From Pseudomonas putida (GTDB lineage: Bacteria; Pseudomonadota; Gammaproteobacteria; Pseudomonadales; Pseudomonadaceae): a DNA stretch of 64,000 nt. Shown one piece after another: positions 1 to 8,296 of this stretch. A program made the translations under genes and the position numbers. The DNA is taken from the NCBI RefSeq assembly GCF_028682395.1, contig NZ_JANHLC010000006.1, positions 242,506-306,505 of the forward strand, written 5' to 3'. The notes under the pieces were generated by a model, which was not told the DNA's origin, did no database searches, and saw only the letters and a program-made list of their open reading frames with translations. Position 1 is the first letter of the stretch. Every line of letters begins with the position of its first letter.

Positions 1-1
1 G

Positions 2-142
2 TGGCAGCACTACAGCATTCCCAACTGGTACCTCAATTATCATCGCCTGGCCTACCGCAACAGGTTTGCCATGGTCACCACGCCGCCCTACACCCTGGGG
101 TTGAGTGCCTGGTGGCTGAAGACTTCGGAGAAAGCCCCATGA
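2..142 (+). CDS. Periplasmic peptide-binding protein, C-terminal end only (cut by window edge)
   Basis: Reading from base 2, an open frame of 46 codons ends in TGA at 140-142. The residues (start WQHYSIPNWYLNYHRL, end WWLKTSEKAP) match the C-terminus of YejA-type extracellular solute-binding proteins. The next complete gene ends with the same kind of sequence (IPNWHIKTWRVAYWNHIG...WWIKPEA), so the two are tandem paralogues. The stop overlaps the next start as ATGA, which indicates one operon. P. aeruginosa has two adjacent binding proteins in the equivalent locus, from memory. Confidence 0.85.
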   Translation, partial: WQHYSIPNWYLNYHRLAYRNRFAMVTTPPYTLGLSAWWLKTSEKAP

Positions 143-1983
143 TGCCTTTGCGTGCCTTGCTCGCACCCGCTTGCGGCCTGCTGTTCGCCGCCCTTGGTAC
201 CGTCGCCCAGGCGGCGCCGGATCACGCGATCACCCTCTACAGCGACCCGCCCAAGTACCCGGCCAACTTCAAGCATTTCGACTACGTCAACCCGGATGCG
301 CCCAAAGGCGGGACCTTCCGCCAGGCCGCCTTCGGTAGCTTCGACAGCCTCAACCCCTTCGTCAGCAAAGGCGTGCCCGCCGACGAAATCGGCCTGATCT
401 ACGACACCCTCGCCCGCCAGAGCCTCGATGAGCCGGTCACCGAGTACGGCCTGCTCGCCAGCCGCATCGAAAAAGCCCCGGACAACACCTGGGTACGTTT
501 CTACCTGCGTCCCGAAGCGCGCTTTCACGACGGTCACCCGGTGCGCGCCGAGGACGTGGTCTTTACCTTCCAGACCCTGATCAAGGACGGCGCTCCGATC
601 TACCGCAATTACTACGCAGATGTCGCCGAGGTCATCGCCGAAGACCCGCTGCGTGTGCTGTTCAAATTCAAGCACGCCAACAATCGCGAGCTGCCGCTGA
701 TCCTCGGCCAACTGCCGGTGCTGCCCAAGCACTGGTGGGAGCACCGTGACTTTACCAAGGGCAATCTGGAGTTCCCCCTCGGCAGCGGGCCGTACAAGGT
801 CACCGAAGTCAAACCAGGGCGCTCGGTACGCTATGAGCGGGTCAAGGACTATTGGGGCAAGGATTTGCCGATCAACCGCGGGTTCTACAACTTCGATGTG
901 ATGACCATCGACTACTACCGCGACAACACCGTGGCGCTCGAAGCCCTCAAGGCCGGCCAGTTCGACTACTGGCTGGAGATCAGCGCGAAGAACTGGGCAA
1001 ACGCCTACAACACCCCCGCCGTGGCCCAGGGCCGGTTGATCAAGGAAGAACTCCCCAACGGCAACCCGACCGGCATGCAGGGCTTTGTGTTCAATACCCG
1101 CAAGCCGATTTTCCAGGATGTGCGCGTACGCCATGCCCTCAGCCTACTGCTCGACTTCGAGTGGACCAACAAGCAACTGTTCAACGGTGCCTATACCCGC
1201 ACCCGCAGCTATTTCGAGAACTCCGAAATGGCCGCTACCGGCCTGCCGGATGCCGATGAGCTGGCGATCCTCGAGCCCCTGCGCGGCAAGATTCCCGACG
1301 AGGTCTTTACCGACGCCTTCCAGCCATCGCTATGCGACGGCAGCGGCATGATCCGCGACCAGCAACGTCGGGCCTATCAGTTACTGCAGGAAGCCGGCTG
1401 GCGCATCGTCGATGACAAGATGGTGGACAGCAACGGCAAACCGGTGAAGATCGAGTTTTTGCTGGCCCAGACCGAATTCGAACGGGTGCTGCTGCCCTTC
1501 AAACGCAACCTCGCCGACCTGGGTATCGACCTGGAAATCCGCCGTGTCGATGTCTCTCAGTACATCAATCGCCTGCGCTCGCGCGACTTCGACATGGTCG
1601 TGGGCAGCTTCCCCCAGTCGACGTCGCCGGGCAACGAGCAACGCGAGTACTGGAAGTCCTCCAGCGCCGACAATCCCGGCAGCCGCAACTATATCGGCCT
1701 CAAGGACCCGGCCATCGACAGCCTGGTCGAAGGCCTGATCAATGCCGACTCACGGCAAAGCCTGGTCACCCATGCCCGCGCCCTCGACCGCGCACTGCAA
1801 TGGGGCTTCTACGTCATCCCCAACTGGCACATCAAGACCTGGCGCGTGGCGTACTGGAACCATATCGGCCATCCAAAGGTGTCACCGCGCTACGATGTCG
1901 GCACCAGCACCTGGTGGATAAAACCCGAAGCCAAGCCGGCAGCGGAAGTTCAGGCCACCGAAGCACCGGCCGTGGAGCAATAA
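139..1983 (+). CDS. yejA: Extracellular solute-binding protein of a peptide/microcin C-type ABC transporter
   Basis: 614 aa from ATG 139; ATG 142 is an alternative. GGAG at 127-130 is well spaced for the first ATG. Signal peptide: short basic start, then a hydrophobic stretch ending AQAA before PDHAITLYSDPPKYP. The rest is an SBP family 5 (oligopeptide-binding) fold with the typical LNPF, TFYLRP/VRFYLRPEARFHDG and WYxPNW-like motifs. It captures peptides in the periplasm and hands them to the YejBE permease encoded next, one base downstream. The open frame extends upstream to base 1, but that part overlaps the preceding gene in another frame and is not coding. Confidence 0.9.
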   Translation: MMPLRALLAPACGLLFAALGTVAQAAPDHAITLYSDPPKYPANFKHFDYVNPDAPKGGTFRQAAFGSFDSLNPFVSKGVPADEIGLIYDTLARQSLDEPVTEYGLLASRIEKAPDNTWVRFYLRPEARFHDGHPVRAEDVVFTFQTLIKDGAPIYRNYYADVAEVIAEDPLRVLFKFKHANNRELPLILGQLPVLPKHWWEHRDFTKGNLEFPLGSGPYKVTEVKPGRSVRYERVKDYWGKDLPINRGFYNFDVMTIDYYRDNTVALEALKAGQFDYWLEISAKNWANAYNTPAVAQGRLIKEELPNGNPTGMQGFVFNTRKPIFQDVRVRHALSLLLDFEWTNKQLFNGAYTRTRSYFENSEMAATGLPDADELAILEPLRGKIPDEVFTDAFQPSLCDGSGMIRDQQRRAYQLLQEAGWRIVDDKMVDSNGKPVKIEFLLAQTEFERVLLPFKRNLADLGIDLEIRRVDVSQYINRLRSRDFDMVVGSFPQSTSPGNEQREYWKSSSADNPGSRNYIGLKDPAIDSLVEGLINADSRQSLVTHARALDRALQWGFYVIPNWHIKTWRVAYWNHIGHPKVSPRYDVGTSTWWIKPEAKPAAEVQATEAPAVEQ

Positions 1984-1984
1984 G

Positions 1985-3058
1985 ATGCTGGCGTATATCT
2001 TTCGGCGTTTACTGCTGATCATTCCCACGCTGTTCGGCATTCTGCTGATCAACTTTCTGATCATCCAGGCCGCCCCCGGCGGTCCGGTGGAACAGATGAT
2101 CGCCAAGCTCGAAGGCTTCGAGGGCGCGACCAGCCGGATCGGCGGCGGCGGTGCCGAGGTTTCGGTCGCCGGCTCCAGCTACCGCGGCGCCCAGGGCCTG
2201 GACCCGGCACTGGTCAAGGAAATCGAGAAGATGTACGGCTTCGACAAATCGGCGCCGGAACGCTTGTGGATCATGATCAAGAACTATGCCCGCCTGGACT
2301 TCGGCGAGAGCTTTTTTCGCGACGCCAAGGTGATCGACCTGATCAAGGAAAAAATGCCGGTGTCCATTTCCCTGGGGCTCTGGAGCACGCTGATCATGTA
2401 CCTCGTATCAATCCCGCTGGGGATCGCCAAGGCTACGCGCCATGGCAGTCACTTCGATGTCTGGACCAGTTCGGCGATCATTGTCGGCTACGCCATCCCC
2501 GCCTTCCTCTTCGCCATCCTGTTGATCGTGGTCTTTGCCGGCGGCAGTTATTTCGACTGGTTCCCGCTGCGCGGGCTGACCTCCAATGACTTCGACCAGA
2601 TGAGCCTGGGCGGCAAGATCCTCGATTACTTCTGGCACCTGGCGCTGCCTGTCACCGCCTTGGTGATCGGCAACTTCGCAACCATGACACTCCTGACCAA
2701 GAACAGCTTTCTGGACGAGATCAACAAGCAGTACGTGGTCACCGCCAAGGCCAAGGGCCTGACCCGCAACCGCGTGCTGTACGGCCACGTGTTTCGCAAT
2801 GCGATGTTGCTGGTGATCGCCGGCTTCCCATCGGCCTTTATCGGGATCTTCTTCACCGGCTCGCTGCTGGTCGAGGTGATCTTCTCCCTCGACGGCCTGG
2901 GCCTGATGAGTTTTGAAGCGGCGATCAACCGTGATTACCCGGTGGTCTTCGGCACGCTGTTTATCTTCACCTTGCTCGGCCTGGTGGTGAAACTGATCGG
3001 CGACCTCACCTACACCCTGGTCGACCCGCGTATCGACTTCGAAAGCCGGGAGCATTGA
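1985..3058 (+). CDS. yejB: ABC transporter permease, YejB-like
   Basis: 357 aa inner-membrane permease of the DppB/OppB type. The N-terminus MLAYIFRRLLLIIPTLFGI is a classic first transmembrane segment. The EAA-loop region is visible near residue 245 (TAKAKGLTRNRVLYGHVFRNA), and several further hydrophobic segments follow to the C-terminal TLVDPRIDF motif typical of this family. It is separated from the binding protein gene by one base and from the second permease by one base, so the genes are translationally coupled. It forms half of the peptide channel. Confidence 0.93.
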   Translation: MLAYIFRRLLLIIPTLFGILLINFLIIQAAPGGPVEQMIAKLEGFEGATSRIGGGGAEVSVAGSSYRGAQGLDPALVKEIEKMYGFDKSAPERLWIMIKNYARLDFGESFFRDAKVIDLIKEKMPVSISLGLWSTLIMYLVSIPLGIAKATRHGSHFDVWTSSAIIVGYAIPAFLFAILLIVVFAGGSYFDWFPLRGLTSNDFDQMSLGGKILDYFWHLALPVTALVIGNFATMTLLTKNSFLDEINKQYVVTAKAKGLTRNRVLYGHVFRNAMLLVIAGFPSAFIGIFFTGSLLVEVIFSLDGLGLMSFEAAINRDYPVVFGTLFIFTLLGLVVKLIGDLTYTLVDPRIDFESREH

Positions 3059-3059
3059 G

Positions 3060-4079
3060 ATGAAACTATCCCCCCTCAATCGCCGCCGCTTCGAACTGTT
3101 CAAGGCCAACAAACGGGGCTGGTGGTCGCTGTGGCTGTTCCTGCTGCTGTTTGTCGCCAGCCTGGGCGCTGAACTGATCGCCAACGACAAACCCCTGGCT
3201 ATCCACTATGACGGCGGTTGGTACTTCCCGGCGCTCAAGCGCTACCCGGAGACCACCTTTGGCGGCGAATTCCCCCTGGAAGCCAACTACAAGAGCCCCT
3301 ATATCCGCGAGCTGCTGGCCGCCAAGGACGCCTGGACACTCTGGGCGCCGATCCCGTTCAGCTACCAAAGCATCAACTATGACCTCAAGGTCCCGGCGCC
3401 GGCCCCGCCGTCGCGGGACAACTGGCTGGGTACCGACGACCAGGGCCGCGATGTACTCGCCCGGGTGATCTACGGCTTTCGGATCTCGGTGCTGTTCGCC
3501 CTGACGCTGACCATTCTCAGCTCGATCATCGGGGTCATCGCCGGCGCGCTGCAGGGTTTCTACGGCGGCTGGGTCGACCTGGCCGGGCAACGCTTCCTGG
3601 AAATCTGGTCAGGGCTGCCGGTGCTGTACCTGCTGATCATCCTGGCCAGCTTCGTGCAGCCCAACTTCTGGTGGCTGCTGGGCATCATGCTGCTGTTCTC
3701 CTGGATGAGCCTGGTGGATGTGGTGCGCGCCGAGTTCCTGCGCGGCCGCAACCTGGAGTACGTGCGCGCAGCACGGGCCCTGGGCATGCAGAACGGGGCC
3801 ATCATGTTCCGTCATATCCTGCCCAATGCCATGGTCTCCACCATGACCTTCATGCCTTTTATCCTCACCGGCGCCATCGGCACCCTGACGGCCCTGGACT
3901 TCCTTGGCTTTGGCCTGCCCCCGGGCGCGCCGTCCCTGGGCGAACTGGTCGCCCAGGGCAAATCCAATCTGCAAGCGCCCTGGCTGGGCATCAGCGCCTT
4001 CGCCGTCCTGGCGATCATGCTGAGCCTGCTGGTGTTTATCGGCGAGTCCGCCCGCGATGCCTTCGACCCGAGAAAATGA
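3060..4079 (+). CDS. yejE: ABC transporter permease, YejE-like
   Basis: 339 aa partner permease. The N-terminal RRRFELFKANKRGWWSLWLF motif is characteristic of YejE. A long periplasmic loop (about residues 45-115) with NWLGTDDQGRDVLARVIYGFRIS leads into the BPD_transp_1 domain. The EAA loop (RAARALGMQNGAIMFRHILPNAM) lies near residue 240. Together with YejB it forms the membrane channel. The TGA is followed immediately by the ATG of the ATPase gene. Confidence 0.93.
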   Translation: MKLSPLNRRRFELFKANKRGWWSLWLFLLLFVASLGAELIANDKPLAIHYDGGWYFPALKRYPETTFGGEFPLEANYKSPYIRELLAAKDAWTLWAPIPFSYQSINYDLKVPAPAPPSRDNWLGTDDQGRDVLARVIYGFRISVLFALTLTILSSIIGVIAGALQGFYGGWVDLAGQRFLEIWSGLPVLYLLIILASFVQPNFWWLLGIMLLFSWMSLVDVVRAEFLRGRNLEYVRAARALGMQNGAIMFRHILPNAMVSTMTFMPFILTGAIGTLTALDFLGFGLPPGAPSLGELVAQGKSNLQAPWLGISAFAVLAIMLSLLVFIGESARDAFDPRK

Positions 4080-4080
4080 G

Positions 4081-5697
4081 ATGAATCAGGACAATCTGAT
4101 CGAAATCCGCGACCTCGCCGTCGAATTTGTCGGCGCTGAACGCTGCCAGCGCGTGGTCGAGCACATCAGCTTCGATATCCGGCGTGGCGAAACCCTGGCG
4201 CTGGTTGGTGAGAGTGGCTCCGGAAAGTCGGTCACCGCGCACTCGATCCTGCGCCTGCTGCCTTACCCGCTCGCCCGCCACCCCAGCGGGAGCATTCACT
4301 ATGCCGGGCAGGATCTGCTGACCCTGCCAGAGAAAAGCATTCGCCATATCCGCGGTAACCGGATCGCAATGATTTTCCAGGAGCCCATGACATCGCTGAA
4401 CCCGCTGCATTCCATCGAGAAGCAGATCAACGAGGTACTGCTGATCCACAAGGGGCTCCGGGGTAAAGCCGCCTCTCGGCGCACCCTGGAGCTATTGGAG
4501 CTGGTGGGCATACCCGAGCCGCACAAACGCCTCAAGGCCCTGCCCCACGAGCTCTCAGGCGGCCAGCGGCAACGTGTGATGATTGCCATGGCCCTGGCCA
4601 ACGAACCGGAACTGTTAATTGCCGATGAGCCCACCACGGCCCTCGATGTCACCGTGCAGTTGAAAATCCTTGAACTGCTCAAGGAACTCCAGGCACGCCT
4701 GGGCATGGCCATGCTGTTGATCAGCCATGATCTCAACCTGGTCAAGCGCATTGCCCATCGGGTGTGCGTGATGCAACGCGGGCAGATTGTCGAGCAGGCC
4801 TCGTGCGAAGCACTGTTCCGCGCGCCCCAGCATCCCTATACCTGCGAGCTGCTCAGCGCCGAGCCCCGGGGCGAACCCGCCGCCAATCCGCCTGGCGCTC
4901 CGCTGCTTGAGGTTAATGACCTGAAAGTCTGGTTCCCGATCAAGAAAGGATTTCTGCGTCACACCGTCGATCACGTCAAAGCCGTCGACGGCATCAATTT
5001 CAGCCTGCCCCAGGGCCAGACCCTGGGCATTGTCGGCGAGAGCGGCTCGGGCAAATCGACCCTGGGCCTGGCGATCCTGCGATTGATCGCCAGCCAAGGC
5101 GCGATTCACTTCGAGGGCCGGCGCCTGGATGAAATGACCCAGCAACAGGTCCGCCCTTTGCGCCGCGAGATGCAGGTGGTGTTCCAGGACCCCTTTGGCA
5201 GCCTGAGCCCGCGAATGAGCGTTAGCCAGATTGTCGGTGAGGGCCTGCGCATCCACCGAATCGGCACCGAAGCGGAGCAGGAACAGGCGATTATCGAAGC
5301 CTTGCAGGAAGTCGGACTGGACCCACAGACCCGTGATCGCTACCCCCACGAGTTCTCCGGCGGGCAGCGCCAACGAATCGCCATCGCCCGGGCCCTGGTG
5401 CTCAAGCCCGCCTTGATCCTCCTCGACGAGCCGACTTCGGCCCTGGATCGTACGGTGCAACGCCAGGTGGTCGACCTGCTGCGCTCGCTACAACGCAAGT
5501 ACAACCTGACGTACCTGTTTATCAGCCACGACCTGGCGGTGGTCAAGGCGATCAGCCATCAATTGATGGTGGTCAAGCATGGCCAGGTCGTCGAACAGGG
5601 CGACGCTCAAGGCATCTTTGCCGCGCCACAGCACCCCTACACCCAACAGCTGCTCGAAGCGGCCTTTATGGTCCCGCAGGCCACCGAACCCGCTTGA
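4081..5697 (+). CDS. yejF: Double ATP-binding ABC transporter protein, YejF-like
   Basis: 538 aa from ATG 4081, just after the permease stop. The protein has two full nucleotide-binding domains. Walker A GESGSGKS occurs near residues 43 and 320, ABC signatures SGGQRQR near 160 and 425, Walker B LLIADEPTTALD and LILLDEPTSALD, and H-switch ISHDL in both halves. Fused OppD/OppF-type ATPases like this power YejABE-type peptide importers. It is the last gene of the operon, and a strong palindromic terminator follows. Confidence 0.95.
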   Translation: MNQDNLIEIRDLAVEFVGAERCQRVVEHISFDIRRGETLALVGESGSGKSVTAHSILRLLPYPLARHPSGSIHYAGQDLLTLPEKSIRHIRGNRIAMIFQEPMTSLNPLHSIEKQINEVLLIHKGLRGKAASRRTLELLELVGIPEPHKRLKALPHELSGGQRQRVMIAMALANEPELLIADEPTTALDVTVQLKILELLKELQARLGMAMLLISHDLNLVKRIAHRVCVMQRGQIVEQASCEALFRAPQHPYTCELLSAEPRGEPAANPPGAPLLEVNDLKVWFPIKKGFLRHTVDHVKAVDGINFSLPQGQTLGIVGESGSGKSTLGLAILRLIASQGAIHFEGRRLDEMTQQQVRPLRREMQVVFQDPFGSLSPRMSVSQIVGEGLRIHRIGTEAEQEQAIIEALQEVGLDPQTRDRYPHEFSGGQRQRIAIARALVLKPALILLDEPTSALDRTVQRQVVDLLRSLQRKYNLTYLFISHDLAVVKAISHQLMVVKHGQVVEQGDAQGIFAAPQHPYTQQLLEAAFMVPQATEPA

Positions 5698-5734
5698 TCG
5701 CGAGCTTCTCCACACACAAATCGCCCGCACAAAA

Positions 5735-5760
5735 AAAGGCCGCTCATATGAGCGGCCTTT
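5735..5760. terminator. Bidirectional rho-independent terminator
   Basis: Perfect 26-bp palindrome (AAAGGCCGCTCAT and its reverse complement), with an A-run on its left and a T-rich stretch on its right. It sits between the convergent yejF and ppiD genes and can serve both. Confidence 0.88.
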
Positions 5761-5790
5761 CTCTTTGCCGAAACGCAGGGGAGCAAGCGT

Positions 5791-7647
5791 TTAGAAGCGC
5801 TTGATATCCGCCTCGCTTTCCAGCTGTTTGCGGTAGGCAGCAAAGTCCTGCTGACCGGCACGAGAAGCCAGGAAACGACGATAAGAGGCTTTTTCTTCCT
5901 CGGTCGGCGCAGCGGCTTCATTGACACCGTTCAGACGCACCACCACGACGCTGCCATCGGCCTGGGTCACGCTGGTAAAGGTCGGCTTGTCCTTGCCTTG
6001 CGGCTTGGGCATGCGGAACACAGCCTGCAGTACGGCCGGATCAATACCTTCCTGACCACGTGCCACGGCTTCCTGGGTTTTCCAGGTCAGCGTCGGCTCG
6101 GCTTTCCCTTCGCGCAGCTTAGCGATCAGCGCCTCGGCCTGGGCCTTGGCGTCAGCCGTAGCGTGTTCCTTGGCCAGTTGGGCGCGAATACTGCTTGCAA
6201 CGCTTTCCAGAGGCAATTGCTCAGGCTTGCGGTGCTCCTTGGCACGCAGCACGATCACGGTTTCCGGATCAAGCTCGATGGCGGTGCTGTTGGCGCCCTC
6301 ATCCAGCACTTCCGGGCTGAACGCAGCCTGGATCACTGCACGGTTGGCGGTCACGCCTTCGCCACCTTCACGCCCGAATGCGGCGGAGGTGTGCACTTTG
6401 AGATTAAGGTCCTGAGCTGGCTGGGCCAGATCGGAAGCCTCGAACGAAGAGTCCTCGAGCTGCTTGGTGGCCTCGACAAAACGCTGCTCCACTTGCTGGG
6501 TTTTCAGCTCGCGGGTCAGCTTGTCTTTCAGGCTGGCAAAGCTTGGAACTTCCGGCGCTTCAACACCCAACAGCTTGATCAGGTGGTAACCGAACTCGGT
6601 ACGTACCGGTGCCGAGACCTGGTCTTTAGCCAACGCGTAGAGCGCCTCTTCGAACGTCGGATCGTAGACACCCGGACCGGCAAAACCGAGGTCGCCGCCG
6701 TTGTTCGCCGAACCTGGGTCCTGGGAGAACTCCTTGGCCAGCGCGGCAAAGTCCTCGCCTTTGGCCAGGCGCTGCTGGATCTCTTCGATCTTGGCCTTAG
6801 CCTGGGCATCGTTGAGCTTGTCGTTCACTTCAATCAGGATGTGCGCCGCCCGACGTTGTTCGGCCAGGTTGGCGGTTTCTTTCTGATAAAGCGCCTGAAG
6901 CTCTTCGTCCTTGACGTTGACCTGATCAAAGAACGCCGATTTCTTCAGCTCGATGTAGTCGATCACGACCTGATCAGGCGTCATGAACTCTTTGGCGTGC
7001 TCGTCGTAGTAGGCCTTGACCTCTTCGTCCGTCAATTTGACCGCCGATGGATCAGCCTTGATGGTCAGCGAAGAGAAATCACGCGTCTGCTTCTCCAGTC
7101 GGGCAAACGCCAGAACCTGGGCATCGGTGACAAACCCACTGCCAGCCAGACCGGCGCGCAATTGGCCGATGAGCATTTCCTGGGCCAGCATCTGGCGGAA
7201 CTGCATCCGACCGTAGCCCAGTTGACGAATCACCTGGTCGAAACGATCGGCACTGAACTTGCCATCAACCTGAAACTCAGGCGTTTGCAGGATGACCTGG
7301 TCCAGAGCCGCCTCGGAGAAAGCGAACTTCGATTGCTCTGCGCCTTGCAGCAGCAGCTTGCGATCGATCAGCCCCTTGAGCGATGACTCGCGCAGCATTT
7401 TTTCGTCGAGCAACGACGCGTCGAAATCCTTGCCCAGTTGCTGCATGAGCTGGCGACGTTGCATGTCGACCGCCTGGCTCAATTCGTTCTGGGTGATTTC
7501 CTCGCCGTTGACCTTGGCCGCGTCCTGACTCGTGGAAGTGGCTTGGAAAATGGCATCGAAACCGGTCAACGCCATCAAAGCGACGATGACACCAATGATG
7601 GTCTTGGCAATCCAGCCTTGTGAATTGTCCCTGATATTTTGCAGCAT
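5791..7647 (-). CDS. ppiD: Peptidyl-prolyl isomerase / periplasmic folding chaperone PpiD
   Basis: 618 aa. An N-terminal cytoplasmic tail and single transmembrane anchor (about residues 15-35, IIGVIVALMALTGFDAIF) are followed by a SurA-N-like chaperone domain. A parvulin domain begins near residue 265 (RRAAHILIEV... GGDLGFAGPG). The C-terminal region matches other PpiD proteins. The protein is anchored in the inner membrane near the Sec translocon and helps secreted proteins fold. It lies downstream of hupB on the same strand but is separated from it by about 230 bp with a hairpin. In this strain no fabI is seen between the transporter and ppiD. Confidence 0.95.
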   Translation of the reverse strand: MLQNIRDNSQGWIAKTIIGVIVALMALTGFDAIFQATSTSQDAAKVNGEEITQNELSQAVDMQRRQLMQQLGKDFDASLLDEKMLRESSLKGLIDRKLLLQGAEQSKFAFSEAALDQVILQTPEFQVDGKFSADRFDQVIRQLGYGRMQFRQMLAQEMLIGQLRAGLAGSGFVTDAQVLAFARLEKQTRDFSSLTIKADPSAVKLTDEEVKAYYDEHAKEFMTPDQVVIDYIELKKSAFFDQVNVKDEELQALYQKETANLAEQRRAAHILIEVNDKLNDAQAKAKIEEIQQRLAKGEDFAALAKEFSQDPGSANNGGDLGFAGPGVYDPTFEEALYALAKDQVSAPVRTEFGYHLIKLLGVEAPEVPSFASLKDKLTRELKTQQVEQRFVEATKQLEDSSFEASDLAQPAQDLNLKVHTSAAFGREGGEGVTANRAVIQAAFSPEVLDEGANSTAIELDPETVIVLRAKEHRKPEQLPLESVASSIRAQLAKEHATADAKAQAEALIAKLREGKAEPTLTWKTQEAVARGQEGIDPAVLQAVFRMPKPQGKDKPTFTSVTQADGSVVVVRLNGVNEAAAPTEEEKASYRRFLASRAGQQDFAAYRKQLESEADIKRF

Positions 7648-7716
7648 GCGTCCCCCAGAAACGGTTGCACTTCAGATTAAGCAACCGTGGAGCGTGGGTA
7701 GAGTCCGGATAGAAGA

Positions 7717-7740
7717 AAGGCGCATCCGAGGATGCGCCTT
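7717..7740 (-). terminator. Hairpin downstream of hupB, probable terminator
   Basis: Inverted repeat AAGGCGCATCC / GGATGCGCCTT with a tiny loop. It lies between hupB and ppiD. The stretch after the stem on the - strand is T/C-rich but is not a pure U-run, so strength is uncertain. Confidence 0.55.
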
Positions 7741-7874
7741 CTCGTAACTGGCGGAGCGGAAGAGTTCGAACGGCAACTCCCGGTATTCAAGCCTGGCGCG
7801 CTGCCAGCCCCGAACCACCGCCCCGCTGCCAGGTCAGGCGTAGACCCGACCCGGATGGGAAAGACCCGAGAAGC

Positions 7875-8147
7875 TTAGTTAACCGCTTCTTTCAGAGCTT
7901 TACCGGCCTTGAAGCCTGGCTTCTTGGCGGCGGCGATTTCCAGTGTCTTACCGGTTTGTGGGTTACGACCGATACGCGCAGGACGATCAGTGACGGAGAA
8001 CGTACCGAAACCAACCAGAACTACGGAGTCACCAGCCTTCAGAGCGCCAGTGACGGATTCGATCACTGCGTCCAGCGCACGGCCAGCAGCAGCTTTCGGG
8101 ATGTCAGCGGATGCAGCGATAGCATCAATCAGTTCCGACTTGTTCAC
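7875..8147 (-). CDS. hupB: DNA-binding protein HU-beta
   Basis: 90 aa, the usual HU length. It starts MNKSELIDAIAASADIPKAAA and carries the HU/IHF signature GFGTFSVTDRPARIGRNPQTG, with the DNA-binding arm at about residues 46-70. It is a nucleoid-packaging protein that acts as a homo- or heterodimer. It lies directly downstream of lon on the same strand, the order conserved across Pseudomonas and other gammaproteobacteria. Confidence 0.97.
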   Translation of the reverse strand: MNKSELIDAIAASADIPKAAAGRALDAVIESVTGALKAGDSVVLVGFGTFSVTDRPARIGRNPQTGKTLEIAAAKKPGFKAGKALKEAVN

Positions 8148-8296
8148 TCTAAGTCCCCTTATATCAATTTAAGAATAATTCTAAGTTTTTTGGTCGATAC
8201 AAAAACGTGTGCTGAATGGCCTGCAGACACTTAAGAGCCGCTTTATAACAAGGGCTCTAAAAAGCTGTCAAGGAAGCCCCCCAGGCTTAATGCGTA

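Noticed and set aside
5998..7386. 462-codon open frame opposite ppiD
   Set aside because: Antisense shadow; ppiD is well supported.
7741..7830. tRNA-like TTCGAA-containing segment between hupB and ppiD
   Set aside because: Does not fold into a tRNA: T-arm stem cannot pair and no anticodon arm is found.
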